From Craspedostauros australis (lineage: Eukaryota > Bacillariophyta > Bacillariophyceae > Mastogloiales > Achnanthaceae): 64,000 nt of DNA. Of this stretch, positions 1 to 11,183 are shown in pieces. The stretch covers positions 372,001-436,000 of the forward strand of contig JAMXDE010000037.1 in NCBI GenBank assembly GCA_026770025.1, written 5' to 3'. Numbering within the stretch: the stretch's first letter is position 1; every line of letters starts with the position of its first letter. Below the pieces are notes generated by a model. The model was not told where the DNA came from and ran no database searches. It worked only from the letters and a program-made list of their open reading frames with translations. The position numbers were made by a program, and so were the translations under genes.

Positions 1-509
1 TCTGTTTGATCTTTGTCAACACAGAACCGAACGCCACGAAGCAAATGACACCGCTGTTGGCCTGTCGCGATCGTCGCATCGACAGAGGTCGCCAAGGGCC
101 AGAGAATGCATGTTGATCGTGGGCGACAGCAACTGCATAGCCTTGATCATACAGAGCAGGATCCTGGAGTATAGTAGAACACAGCACGTACACTTACGTT
201 GGATACTTACGCACAGGTATGTCGCCCGTTCGAGAACACATCCTTTCCATGGTCCACGTTTGGAACCAAGACATCTCTGTTTCCTTCTTTCCTCTTCCAC
301 TCGGACAACCAGACCGCTGCACCTTCTGACCATACTTTCTCATCACGATTATCATCGTTGCCATCGCTATCGCTGTGGCTATGCTATCGGCATTGTTTTC
401 AGCCGTTGCTACCCTCCACCCAACTACTCTCGTTCTTACTTTCTGTCGCTTTGTATGCATCCTACCAGTCGCCCACCGTCATTGATTCGAGCTTCGAACA
501 GCGCCAATC
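1..509. other. Upstream region, no gene seen
   Basis: Several short overlapping frames exist here, but none has a recognisable motif or protein-like composition. It probably holds the promoter and 5' leader of the hydrolase gene that starts at 510. Confidence 0.5.
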
Positions 510-704
510 ATGGAATCATCCAACCCGGCCATGCGGCGCCTGCTGATCCAGACCTTGATCTGGGTGGCAAGCGTGGCGACGTTGATTTTCTGGGCCTACA
601 AGAAGATGCGAGGACCCATGTACGTGCCGGGCTCGGTGTCAAAGCAGTTCAAACAGCAGCAGCAGCAGCAACAACAGCAGCAACAACAGCAGCAACAACA
701 GCAG

Positions 705-736
<32 letters not shown>

Positions 737-1976
737 AGACCAGGGCGAACGCCAAGGTATGACACCGAAAGTTGATGCCAGCGACAGCAGTGCCGCCACA
801 GGTGATGCACCAGGCATCTGGACCATGCCCAATGGTATCCAGCTCTTCTACTTCTCTGGATCGACAACGCAACATGGGAATCAACCTCCTCCACCCAACC
901 AAACCAATAGAAAGTCGGGCGCAGAGATGACGACGCATTCTGCCATCCTCTGCATGCATGGAGGTCCAGCGATTGCGCCTGCAGTTCCATGGAAGTTATT
1001 TGATGCCATCGCCAAGGATGACGCAGTGGCCGACGAGATCTATCTCTACCACGCCCGCGGGTGTGGCAAATCCACGCGACCATTCTCGAAGTTTCCGACT
1101 CCTGGAATGTGGCCTGGCATGAAGATACTGGAGAAAGAATTGGGCATCGGGGCTCAGCTGGCAGATGTGGAACGCATTCGCAAGGACAAGCTCAAGGTCG
1201 AGAAGCTTCACTTGGTTGCACATTCATTCGGCGGCTTCCTCGCCACGATGTACGCAGCCGAATTTCCAAGTCATGTGGCATCTCTCACGCTCATGGTCCC
1301 GGCCGCGGTATTGCAGCTGCCTGCCAAGGATCCATCGAAGAGCGGCGACATATTCAAGATGATCCGCAGCAAGCTGGTGGCCATCTCGCAACGAAGCAAT
1401 GTGGATGCGGAAGGCGAAGGCGGCGACGATGGGAACACGGATGCTAGTTCTGGGGCACCGCCGAGAGTTGCGATACTTGATGAATTTGATGCCTTCATGA
1501 AGCAATATCTCGATTTTGGCAGCCTGCCGAAAGAAACCGATGAAACCTTGGGACAACGGCAGTGCGACTTCTGCCGTCACTACTACCGCGCGGACTTTGA
1601 TGGCGATGAGGCAAAAGTGAATGCGGCAATGGAGAAGGTTGACAAGTCCATGATCGGCGGCATGGCCTGCTTTGCTGCCTTCATGTCCATGGGTATGGAA
1701 CATGACTACATCCCCGAATGTCGAAGACGCCTCTCCAAAGCCGCCTTCCCTGTCACCATCGTCCATGGTGGCCAAGACATGATACCCGAACACACCAGCC
1801 GTCAGTACATGGGCATCTTCCCACCCACCATCACCGAAGCAAGCGGTGATCGCAGTAGCTGCAGGAGTCCAAGATTCCATTTGATTCCTGATGTGGGCCA
1901 TGAGCTGTTCGACCACCCAGACATGGTGAAAATCGTCCTGGATACGATGAAGACAGCGGAGGTGTTAAATGCATGA
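510..1976 (+). CDS. Membrane-anchored prolyl-iminopeptidase-like alpha/beta hydrolase
   Basis: 488 residues, opening with a hydrophobic segment (about residues 9-28) that looks like a signal anchor, then a glutamine tract (about 49-76), then an alpha/beta hydrolase fold. Visible motifs are HGGP near residue 150 (oxyanion region), RGCGKS near 185 as in prolyl iminopeptidases, the nucleophile elbow AHSFGG with Ser near 239, an acid candidate in VHGGQD, and a C-terminal GHELF with the likely catalytic His. All parts of a serine-hydrolase triad are therefore present. Proline iminopeptidase (family S33) removes N-terminal proline from peptides, but related folds act on other amides and esters, so the substrate is uncertain. 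The insertion between the core and lid carries acidic and low-complexity sequence. The ATG at 510 was chosen because it leads directly into the anchor. No intron is needed. Confidence 0.8.
654..735 (+). repeat. CAG/CAA triplet repeat encoding polyglutamine
   Basis: An interrupted run of CAG and CAA codons inside the hydrolase gene, encoding roughly 27 glutamines between the membrane anchor and the catalytic domain. Mixed CAG/CAA use usually stabilises such tracts. The cysteine-, leucine- and alanine-rich frames on the opposite strand are artefacts of this repeat. Confidence 0.9.
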
Positions 1977-3418
1977 TGACCGAGAGAGAGACAGACAATC
2001 CTGCCACACCCGTAGTTGAACCGGAGACACGAGCTGGTGAGGAAGTGGATATACAATACGTGTACTCAATGCAGTACGACCATAACAAAAGTGCGTAGTA
2101 CCACATCAAACAAACTACGATGATGCTCCTCTACTCATCTTATCACCTGATTTTCACTTCGATCTGGAAGAAGTACACTAGTTGCTCATCTGCCATGCTG
2201 CGAGCTAGAGGAGTTCTGGTGGCATGCTGTTCCTGCAATCTCAACCCGAAAAGTCTGTCCCCTCTATCTTTCACGACTAGCCTTTGTGGAAGAACGAATT
2301 GGAATCGTCCGACTCGATTGAGAATGACAATCCCAATGTCGACCACTTCGACAAAACATCCATCCACGATTTGGTGAACACACAAAAACACAAAATCGCA
2401 CGCCACAATTTTGGTGGGGAAGGACCATGTTGGCAGAATTTGGGCGCCACAAAAAATTGCTCGCAAGATCCACGCTGCGTGTGGTGATCGCCAAGTCGCA
2501 TCGCGGAATTCTGCGCCGTGGAGCAGTCTGTGAGGGTGCTCTTGTGGTGGAACTTGGCAGAGCTTGATGGAGCTTGGAGGGCGTTTTACGCCGTGGTGCG
2601 ACTGTGTGGATTTCCGAACGCGGTGTCTCCGCCGCTACTTTCATCGAACAAGCAAAATGATTGATTGACGTAACGTTTCGCTCATTGATTCAGCCATCGA
2701 CGCAATCAACGTTCCATTCACAACACACAAAGTGCCGAGCATCACACCACGCGTTGCATCAAGCATCAGTAAGCAGCAAGTCAAGCGAGAGACAATCAAC
2801 GCACACTCACAAGGAAGCCGAAGGAAAGGCTCGCAACGTCTCATCCCAATCCCAACAGCAGGAGAAACGATAACGACAGAGAACGAAGAACGTGGTCTCC
2901 CACGATCCGCAACTCTCACATAATCTTCCATTCTGTGGCAAATTCGAGGCTTTCCCATCCAGCGCAAGACAACAAGTAAGCGACCAAGCAAGCAAGTGAG
3001 CAGACAGCCGAGCGAACAGTCCATTGATCGGCCATTGCTATTGAAGCACTGAGCTATCTTTCGTGGCGTTCTGACACAACGACAGCAACGAAAGCAACAA
3101 CTCAACGCAACGCAGCGTATCGCAACGTCACAAATTGTCAGGTTGTCAACTCTCTCTCTCCCATCCCTGCTACACTGCCACGCTCGCGTCGACCGCAGCA
3201 CAACGCAAAGAGTTCGAGGATACCGAACGTGGAATCACCGCGAGGCACGTTGCTCGTCTTCTCTCTCACCGTCAATCACATCTAGACTCTCACAGAAGAA
3301 CTCTCAGGCTTTCCATTCGAGTGCACATCATCAATCCGTACACACGCAAGCACGAATTGTACGCATCCACGCGACACATCCACACATCCGCACACACGCA
3401 CGGAAACATAAATCCACG
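1977..3418. other. Intergenic region and probable long cyclin leader
   Basis: No convincing coding frame. The segment from about 2650 to 3418 is rich in CA- and CAA-type words and reads like a long 5' untranslated leader for the cyclin gene. One open frame runs from 3143 into the cyclin, but its composition before 3419 is not protein-like. Confidence 0.4.
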
Positions 3419-4567
3419 ATGAAGCAGGAATCATCGCATCAAGTGCTGACGGAAGAGCTTGCCGCCATGCAGGATCGAGTGGAGGTGATGATGGCGTTGG
3501 AGCAGTCCACCTACAAAAGACAGCAGAACATGCTTCACAAGTATGTGCCAGACGCGGTGGATTCCAACTGGCGTCAGATGATCGTGGTGTGGATGAACAA
3601 CATCGTCCAGATCTTCCATCTCAAGCCGTGCATCCTCGAAGTGGGGATGTATCTCGCGGATTCATCGGTAAGACAGGGATTGGTCTCTGAATCTACGGAC
3701 TACCAGCTCGTCGCTCTGACGTCGTTGCACCTGGCCATGAAGCTGTACGAAGTCAAGCTGTTCCCCATGAGGGAGCTGCTGAAGCTGAGCCACGGGGCAT
3801 TCCGAGATGACGATGTGGCGGACATGGAAACACGGATCCTCAAGGCATTGCAATGGAAGCTGCATCCTCCGACGGCGCACTGCTTCATCGAGCAGCTGTC
3901 GCACATTCTGTTGCACATGGAATGCTCGACGCTTCGCAAGGATGTGATGAGACAATGCCGGAAGCTGGTGTTCGAGATGGTGCAAGAGGATGGTTGGACG
4001 TCGGCAACTCCGTCGCGCGTCGCTTATGGTTGCATGCTGGTGGCGTTGGAGCAAGAGGGGCAGAATGCTGGAATGGGCTTGGATGAATTCCAGATGTTCG
4101 TGGACGTGGTGGACGAGCTGACAGGGATTGCATTCGACGATGTGGAATTGGTTCTCATCGTGGATTATCTCATTGACGGCAACATGCCACCACACACGCA
4201 GAAGCCGAAGTCGAAGCACAAGCAGACTCCATCGCAATCGCAATCGCAGGTGCACCAAGAGAAGCATCCATCAGGAGGAGTGTCGATCAGCAGCACAAGC
4301 TCCACTGAAGCCAACTCTGATTCGGAGGATGAGTTGATGCCGTGCAGGGATGGTTCAGAAGCTACGCCCACGAGAGACGATGAATCGAAGAGAATAGGAG
4401 AGGCGTTGCAAGAGAAGCGGGATCCGAGCGTCATGGATGATAATAGCCCCAGCACCATTGTGAGGAACACTTGCTGCGTTCCCACAAGAGAGGTCAACAT
4501 CCAGGGCGGCAACAGAAGCAACACGTCGTCACGATCGTCATCGCAACATGTCATGATATCACCATAG
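3419..4567 (+). CDS. Cyclin (N-terminal cyclin box), diatom-type
   Basis: 382 residues from the ATG at 3419. The cyclin box is recognisable from about residue 40 to 165: NWRQMIVVWMNNIVQIF gives the first helix, YLADSS and YQLVALTSLHLAMKLYE give the central helices, and ETRILKALQWKLHPPTAHCFIEQ matches the conserved end of the N-terminal box. A second helical stretch follows (about 170-250), then a serine-, glutamine- and acid-rich tail. Cyclins bind and activate cyclin-dependent kinases. Diatoms carry an expanded group of such genes, and the short length and style fit that group; the specific type cannot be decided from motifs. The same frame stays open upstream to 3143, but that part lacks protein character, so the later ATG is preferred. 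No intron is needed. Confidence 0.85.
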   Translation: MKQESSHQVLTEELAAMQDRVEVMMALEQSTYKRQQNMLHKYVPDAVDSNWRQMIVVWMNNIVQIFHLKPCILEVGMYLADSSVRQGLVSESTDYQLVALTSLHLAMKLYEVKLFPMRELLKLSHGAFRDDDVADMETRILKALQWKLHPPTAHCFIEQLSHILLHMECSTLRKDVMRQCRKLVFEMVQEDGWTSATPSRVAYGCMLVALEQEGQNAGMGLDEFQMFVDVVDELTGIAFDDVELVLIVDYLIDGNMPPHTQKPKSKHKQTPSQSQSQVHQEKHPSGGVSISSTSSTEANSDSEDELMPCRDGSEATPTRDDESKRIGEALQEKRDPSVMDDNSPSTIVRNTCCVPTREVNIQGGNRSNTSSRSSSQHVMISP

Positions 4568-5427
4568 GACAGCCTTGCGGTGGAGAGTATGCACCAATCA
4601 TACTAACAAGTACTTGGACGAAGACAGGGTCATGCATGCGCATGTGCACGTGCAGGAGAAACTTGCATACTCCAGGTTGTACGTCTATATCATTATATCC
4701 TATTACAATGTGCTACATCATTCGGCTACACTCCACGATAGCTCTCCGCTCATGCATGGTACCATACAGCAATGGATTGTGGGTTGAGCAACAGCAAACG
4801 CAACGATAGAACTGGCCACCATCCAGTTTGTTGACGCGATGAGAATGTAACGGACGGTGGCAGGATGGACGCATCACTCCGATCCCCATCATCATGCTGG
4901 ACCAGCCAGCCGTCACGCTCGAATGTGATTATCTCCACAAACCATCAACGAGAGGCCATGGCCACGCACGGTGCATGCAAATAGTGGCAGTATCAGCAGA
5001 ACAGCTCTCCGTCCACTGGGAACGATCAGCTCGATTGTTGGCACTGCTTCATACTGTACGGACCAACTGTGATGCCGTGCAATACAATGCCATGCAATAC
5101 GTGTGCACGGTCCCCACATTCCATCATGATGCCTCATTTTTTGCTCGTCCTCATCCGATCCGACAAATGAGTGATTTTCACCAACCACACGTTAGTCGAT
5201 CGAATCAAATGGCGCCAAAAAAGCACAACCAACCAATTTTTTCCCACGAATCCAATACTGGGGTCCTCTTCCGGAGAGACCATCCCCCATCACCAATCAC
5301 CACAAAACAGTCTCCTGGACGCTCCGCATACCAACAACAGCATCGTGGGCTGCACCAACTATTCTATAATAGGTTATTACGTACACCGTTGCGATCAGCG
5401 TTTGTTGCGGCCAACGCAAGAACGACG
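4568..5427. other. Intergenic region, no gene seen
   Basis: One frame is open from 4894 into the next gene, but its composition before 5428 is not protein-like. No RNA gene or repeat was recognised. Confidence 0.45.
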
Positions 5428-6096
5428 ATGGCGATCAGCAGCAACTCCAAAGCCACGCGCAAAAAGAAGCGCATCAGCAAGCACGTTCTGCAAGCCGACG
5501 TGGAACGCACGAAGCAGCAAATCATCGCTTCTTCCAAACCGGACGGCCATCAGGCGGAGCTCAAGACACTGCAGCAGAGTCGCGCGGGTGCCGCGCAGAA
5601 GAAGAAACGGCGCAGCGGCAACAAGCACATCAAGGACCCCAGCGAGGCCGCCATGTACCTGAAGCTGTGGCAGCAGCATAAGAAGCACGGGACGGATTGG
5701 AAATTCAACAAGAACACGCAATCGTGGCTCATTCGTCATATGTACGAGGCGGATAAGGTGGCCAAGGCGACTTTTGGTCTGCTTCTAGAGTACTTGCTGG
5801 GGTTAGACGGCGATGTTACCAAGAAGCGCATTCGTTCGGATGCTACGCGTCGCGCGCAGCGGTACAAGGAGTATGAAAAATCGAAAGAAGGTGAGGCGGA
5901 GACAGCGAACGGATCAGAAACGAAGGACGAGGAGAGCGGAAGCAGCACGAAGGCAACGCAAGATGCAGACAAGAACCCAAACAATGATGCAGATGTAGAT
6001 GAAGATGATGCTTCGCGTTGGAAGAAGCTTGACGGTCACGACAAGCGGAAGGAATACAAACGGGCGAGAAAGATACTGGATTCGATCACGACATAG
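5428..6096 (+). CDS. WKF-domain protein (C7orf50-like)
   Basis: 222 residues. A very basic N-terminus (KKKRISKHVLQ and KKKRR blocks, likely nuclear or nucleolar signals) is followed by AAMYLKLWQQHK, then the signature WKFNKNTQSWLIRHMY near residues 90-106 and LLEYLLGLDGDVTKKRIRSDA. That order matches the WKF domain of human C7orf50 and yeast homologues, thought to act in ribosome biogenesis. An acidic stretch (about 155-195) and a basic C-terminal helix follow. The start at 5428 is chosen because the 178 upstream codons of the same frame lack conservation-like features. Converges with the minus-strand gene ending at 6443. Confidence 0.78.
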   Translation: MAISSNSKATRKKKRISKHVLQADVERTKQQIIASSKPDGHQAELKTLQQSRAGAAQKKKRRSGNKHIKDPSEAAMYLKLWQQHKKHGTDWKFNKNTQSWLIRHMYEADKVAKATFGLLLEYLLGLDGDVTKKRIRSDATRRAQRYKEYEKSKEGEAETANGSETKDEESGSSTKATQDADKNPNNDADVDEDDASRWKKLDGHDKRKEYKRARKILDSITT

Positions 6097-6442
6097 TTTT
6101 GCCAATAGTTCTCTCGAGACCATTATTCCATTCGTGGTATCTGCATGCTGTGTGTAGGTACGAGTATTGTGAGTCAGAACCGTGTGCGTAAGAATTATGT
6201 TGTGATGTTATGATCGCGCATACGGTGAGGGAACGATACGCGCAACTCGCACATCTATTTGGCGTGATGGGTATTGGTACTCTAGTTTGACTTTTCGGTC
6301 CCGCAAGCATCGTCCTTTCCTTCGAATTGCTTTGTCCAGGAGGTGTGCTCCGAAGAACACGACGAGCACCATCCCAACCAGATCGTAGAAACTAGTAGTT
6401 ATCGAGCAGTCCCCGTGCTTGGGATACCTTGTGTCTCTGTCT
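6097..6442. other. Short convergent intergenic region
   Basis: About 350 bp between two converging genes; it should hold both 3' ends. No further feature was recognised. Confidence 0.5.
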
Positions 6443-9400
6443 TTACATCTTCATCGGAGGCGATGCAATCTCCATGGATGGAGGAGTGTAACCCGTTGTT
6501 GGATCAGCGACGAGCGTTGGCGAAATACCCGGAGCCTGCGCTACCGCAGGATCTTCCATTGCAGGATGCATCAATGGCGGCTGTTGGTGTTGTTGCGGCT
6601 GATGGTGGTGGTGATGATGATTTTGCTGCTGCTGATGGGGTTGCGCGAGAGCTTCGGCCGGTACCATGGTAGGAACGGGCACTTGCATGTGAATCTCAGA
6701 CGAAGGGACGCCAGGTGCCGTCGTGTGAGCAGTGGCGACGCCAGCAGCGTCCACAACCTCGGCGGCGGCAACGGCAGCAGCGGCCTGCTCCTCTGCCGTC
6801 CTTACGGGTGCTGTTGCCGTCTGCTCGTGGTGTTGCTGGTGAGGTTGCGGCAGTGGCGGTTGAGGTTGATGCGGTTGCGGCAAAGATTGTTGTTGTTGTT
6901 GATGATGAGACTGCTGCGGTTGAAGCTCAGGAGGCGGCGGGTGTTGTGGTTCATGATGCGGCTGCGGCTGATGCTGTTGCGACTGCTGCTGTTGTTGATG
7001 ATGATGGTGCAACACAGAAGCAGCAGCGGCCACAGCAACTGCAGTTGTTGTCGGGGAAGCGCTTGCCTCCAGTCCCATGCCAACATCCAATCCCACGCCT
7101 GGAATGAGCTTGTGCGGATCGATGATCTCCGTTGTTCTGGTATCTCTTTGCATCGGCGGCATCTTCGCGCGTTGCTCGGCCTGAGTTGGTTCCAGAAAAA
7201 CATCGGGATGATCCTTGATCTTCCAATCATGATTCAGCTTCCAATCGAATCCTCGTTGCTCCGCGCGGCTGTGCATCCTTGCGTACTTCTCCCGCACCTT
7301 GACGTGTATCCCTAATTCCTTGGCCACCGTGCTCCAGTTGACCTTCTGGTTGTGTTCCTTGGCGATGGCATTGTACTTGGCCCAGAGGTTCTTGGAGTGC
7401 GTGACAATCGCGTGTAGATCGCCGGCCGTGGACACGATGATGGCGGAGCGCTGCTTCTTCGGCGGATTGGGCGGTTCGCTGTTCATGGCGCTGGCACCAC
7501 CCGCCAAAAGTGCCGCGTTGGCAGCCGCTTTGGCCGCTGTGGCGCCGCGGGTGATCTCTATGGGAACGCGGTTGGATGCCACGAGCTCCGCACAGCGCTG
7601 CAAAGCTGCTTCCTTCTGCTCTTGCGCAAACTTCTCTCTCTGCACGCGAATCTCCAGCTTCTTCCTGCGGCGCTCTTCCCTGGAATTCTCTCGCCGCATG
7701 CGCTCCGCCGCTTTTTGGATGGCGATCTTTTCTCTTTCCCGCGCCTTTTGCTCCTTCCGTTCCTGCGTGAGCCTGCGCTGCTCCCGCTTGATGTGCATCT
7801 TGCGGTCTTGGTCCAGACCCCTTTCACCTGTACCGTGCACCACGCCTGGAAGTTGCTGATGGTGAAGAGTGCCGCCGTGTGCCGCCTGTGGATGATGCGC
7901 TACCAGCTGGACTTGCGCATGCAGATGATTGTACGCTTGAGGATGGACCTGCGCGTGGCCATGTGTCTGGTCATTCGCGGTGGCTGTTTGCAGTGGCACA
8001 TGCGTGGGCATCATCTGCGGTGTCGGATTGCTGGGCGAGTGGACCTGCTGCGCGGCGATCGCTGCCTTTTCAATATCAACGTTGGATGCATCCACTCCGC
8101 CTGTGGCTGCAACGGCCGCCGCCAACTCGATCTGCTTCTTGGTGACCTTTTGTATGTCGACGGTGGACGCTGCTGCAACCGCGGTTTGGTCGATGCTGTA
8201 CATGCCTGCGTTTGCCGCAATCCCCGCGGCTGCTGCTGCGGCGGCAGTTGTGGCATCATCCGAAACGAACAGATGATCGACGGTGGAGGCTGCGACGGCT
8301 GCTGCAGCGGCTGTGGCAACCGTTGAGGGATCCGTAGCCGCTACTGCAGATTGGTGTGCATGCGGATGTGAGTGTGAGTGTGCATGCGGATTGTGGTGCG
8401 AGTACTGAACATGTTGCTCGTGGGTTGATTGGCTTGGTTGGGCTTGGCCGTAAGTATGATTCATCATGGGGCTGTGGCCTTGCGGATTGTGAATATGATG
8501 ATGCTCCGAGTCCAAGGTGGGAGGCGGCATGTCGATCGCCGTAGTGGGCATCGGAGCGTCGGGTGCGACAGCTGAGTTCCCGTGCGCGTCCAAATGATCC
8601 GTGACAACGGTGCTGCCGTCTGCAGTGTTGACGGTGTGCGATGGCGGCGGCGGCGTTGGGATGTCCATGGTGTTCGAAGGCATCGTTCCTGCTTTCGTCG
8701 CAGCTGCGACTGGCGCTGGGGACAACCCCGGCGACTCCCGCGTCAACGTTGAAGGTTCCAATTCCATGACCGACACAGGCATGGTATCCCGCTCCAACCG
8801 CTGCTGTGGTTCTGATGCCTGTGGTGGCATGAGCGCGCTCGGAGGAGTTGCGATCTCCGGAATGCGGATGTGGTAAAGCAGGTTGAATCGCTCCATCTGC
8901 GTGACGATGTAGGCCTTGTCAAATTCATCCGTGATGCCCATCATGTGCCAAAAGTCCACTGGAGATGATCGGTGATAGGCCTCGGGAGACAGCGTCTTCT
9001 CAAGAGGGTGCGCGGTGGAGGACTGCCCGGTGGCCGCAGCCACGCCGTGGGCTGGCGTTCCCGTGGAACTCGCCGGCTGCAAGTTGCATACGTTGCCATC
9101 CCTGTCGACCCCGTTCGGTAGAAGATGACCAGTGTTGTTGGAGTGCGCGTCGCCAGCGCCGGCAAAGGACGTGGGTGTTGGTATTGGAACCGGCAGCAGC
9201 GATAACTTGCAGAGCAGCTGCGAGCTGAGATTGCCTCTGAGGTATGGTTTGTACTGCATGAACTTGGCGTCCACCTGGTCCAGCAGCGCAAGGTTCTCCA
9301 TGGCCCAGTCCCTGCAAAGCAGCTTCAGCCATTCCGATGGCCGTTTTGCGGCCTTCCGCAGCTATTGGAAGATGCATCACGGAGGACAAAAGTCGCGGCG

Positions 9401-10689
9401 TTTCATGGTGTCGAATGGTGTCGAATAGAAGGAGAGCAGCGTCATGCATCATCGCATCATTGCAACAAGTGGATCATGAAGTGTTGTTTCCCAACAGAAA
9501 AGCGCATCGCAAGCACCAGATCGGATTTCGCAGAGAGAGAGGGGAGGAGGCATGAGCGGCTTAGCGGGGTGCGAGCTGTGCATCAAACGGAGAGTGGTGC
9601 GAGTGCACAAGCCCTCGCATGGCTTTGTGGTTCGCCGTTGTCCACAACAGCATGCAACACGACAGAACGTGAAGCAGACCTGAGACAACCTCCACCATGC
9701 CAAATGGCGGAGCTGGAATGAAATGGAATGTTCGCAACTGCAAGGGGAACCATGACTCGTCTTGTTGGATACCACGGTTCCTCTCGCTTCCGTCACAACC
9801 AACACTGACATGCGTGATGTGGATGACGGTTGGCGCGAAGAGCAAGATTCCATCATGTTCGGGTGCCAAGTTGCGGTAGGATTCCACCAAGAAAATGGAG
9901 CTTGGAATTCAGAGTTCCACCTTCGCCGAGCGTCGTTCTCGCCGTACAATGTGTACCATCTTCTACGAGAGGGAATTTCACAAAACTCACCTGGCGACGT
10001 TCCTCCACGTCGGGATCATGATCGAAGAAATCCTCTCCTCTGTCTCCTTCAGCTGTTGAAGCGCTGTGGTTGTTCTCCTCTTCTTGTTTGGTGATGGTTC
10101 CTGTTGCTTGTTGTTGCTGCTGTTGTTGCTGTTGTTGCTGTGGTGGTGGTTGTGACACTTGTTGCCGGTGCTGTGCGTGCTGTTGATGGTGTGGTTGCTG
10201 ATGTCGTGGCTGTTGCTGAAGCACATTTGTTGGGGTTGCCATCACAGTTGGTGCTGTTGCAACCAGAGGCTGAGGAGGAGGAGGTGGTGACTGGACATTA
10301 GCTATCGTGGCGACGGAAACAGGCGCTGCGACAACATCGGTCGCGTTCCCAGCCACCTCGTCCTTCGCTGCCATGACATCCACAACGCTGCCTCCGCCTT
10401 CCCCGTTCCCATCCTCACCATCGTTGACATCGCCATTGGCACCATCGTCGTCGTCGTCGTCAACCCCTCCAGCCCCCACCGCCTCCTCCACATCCATCGC
10501 AACCGCCGCATCCTCCTCGGGATCGTGGTGATGATGATGCGGGTTGTGCGGGTGCGGCTCGTACGGATCCTCCCCCTCCACGCCCAACGGATGTGGGGAA
10601 TCGTGATGCAGCTCGTCCACGTCGGTCTCGTGCACGCCGCCGTCGCCCAGATGGACGCCATGGTGCAGGTGCTGCGTTTCGTCGCCCAT
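6443..10689 (-). CDS. Large low-complexity SANT/Myb-like nuclear protein, two exons
   Basis: Exon 1 runs 10689-9991 and exon 2 runs 9361-6443. The donor CAG|GTGAGT and the acceptor CAATAG|CTGCGG join in phase 0, giving about 1205 residues. The exon 2 frame stays open upstream of its first Met to the acceptor and reads LRKAAKRPSEWLKLLCRDWAM, which supports splicing. The N-terminus is histidine- and acid-rich, then P- and Q-rich. A highly basic, charged helix or coiled coil spans about residues 750-840, and a SANT/Myb-like helix set with NWSTVAKELGIHVKVREKYARMHSRAE lies at about 895-945. The C-terminus is Q-, H- and A-rich. A chromatin or transcription role is likely for such a build but is inferred. 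No closer family was recognised. Confidence 0.65.
9362..9990 (-). other. Intron of the SANT/Myb-like gene
   Basis: 629 bp with a GTGAGT donor and an AATAG acceptor on the minus strand. Both flanking frames are phase 0, and stops interrupt them inside the interval. Confidence 0.65.
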
Positions 10690-11183
10690 CTCGCGCTGCT
10701 TTTTGTCTGCCTCGTTGTTGTCATGGTCGCCGCTGCTGTCTCAGCGCCATGGTGCGCACATTTCAAGCCGCGACGCTTCTTGTTGTTCAGGTTGGGCCTC
10801 TTTTAGTACCATGACCACCGCGAAAATACGTGGGCGACGAACAAGTCCGAAGTTGGCAAACACGCAAAGATGCCCTGAACATCCATGGATTGGTGGTGTG
10901 CGGAGTGGAGGAGACCATGGCGCCTATTATACTCTAGAGCGAGAAGCATGACATCCGCCGTCAGTCTTGTGTCTCATACATTGTCTCGTTCGCTTCAGTG
11001 CTTCTAACGTCGCCTGTCACGCTCTACTTTACCTTTCTCTCGTGGCCTCGCTCGCGCAAATCACTGGAGGGAGGTCGCACCGGTCCAGTTCAACCACCAT
11101 TCCTCTACTCTACTTTACTGTGCTCTACTAGATGTACCGAGAAGAGTGAACTCCCGTCCTGCTCATCCTGATGGCCCACCATG
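10690..11183. other. Intergenic region
   Basis: Probable promoter and leader of the minus-strand SANT/Myb-like gene and the 3' end of the next minus-strand gene. No coding frame is supported. Confidence 0.45.

Noticed and set aside
596-1083. Minus-strand frames with poly-Cys, poly-Leu and poly-Ala
   Set aside because: Antisense of the polyglutamine tract in the hydrolase gene.
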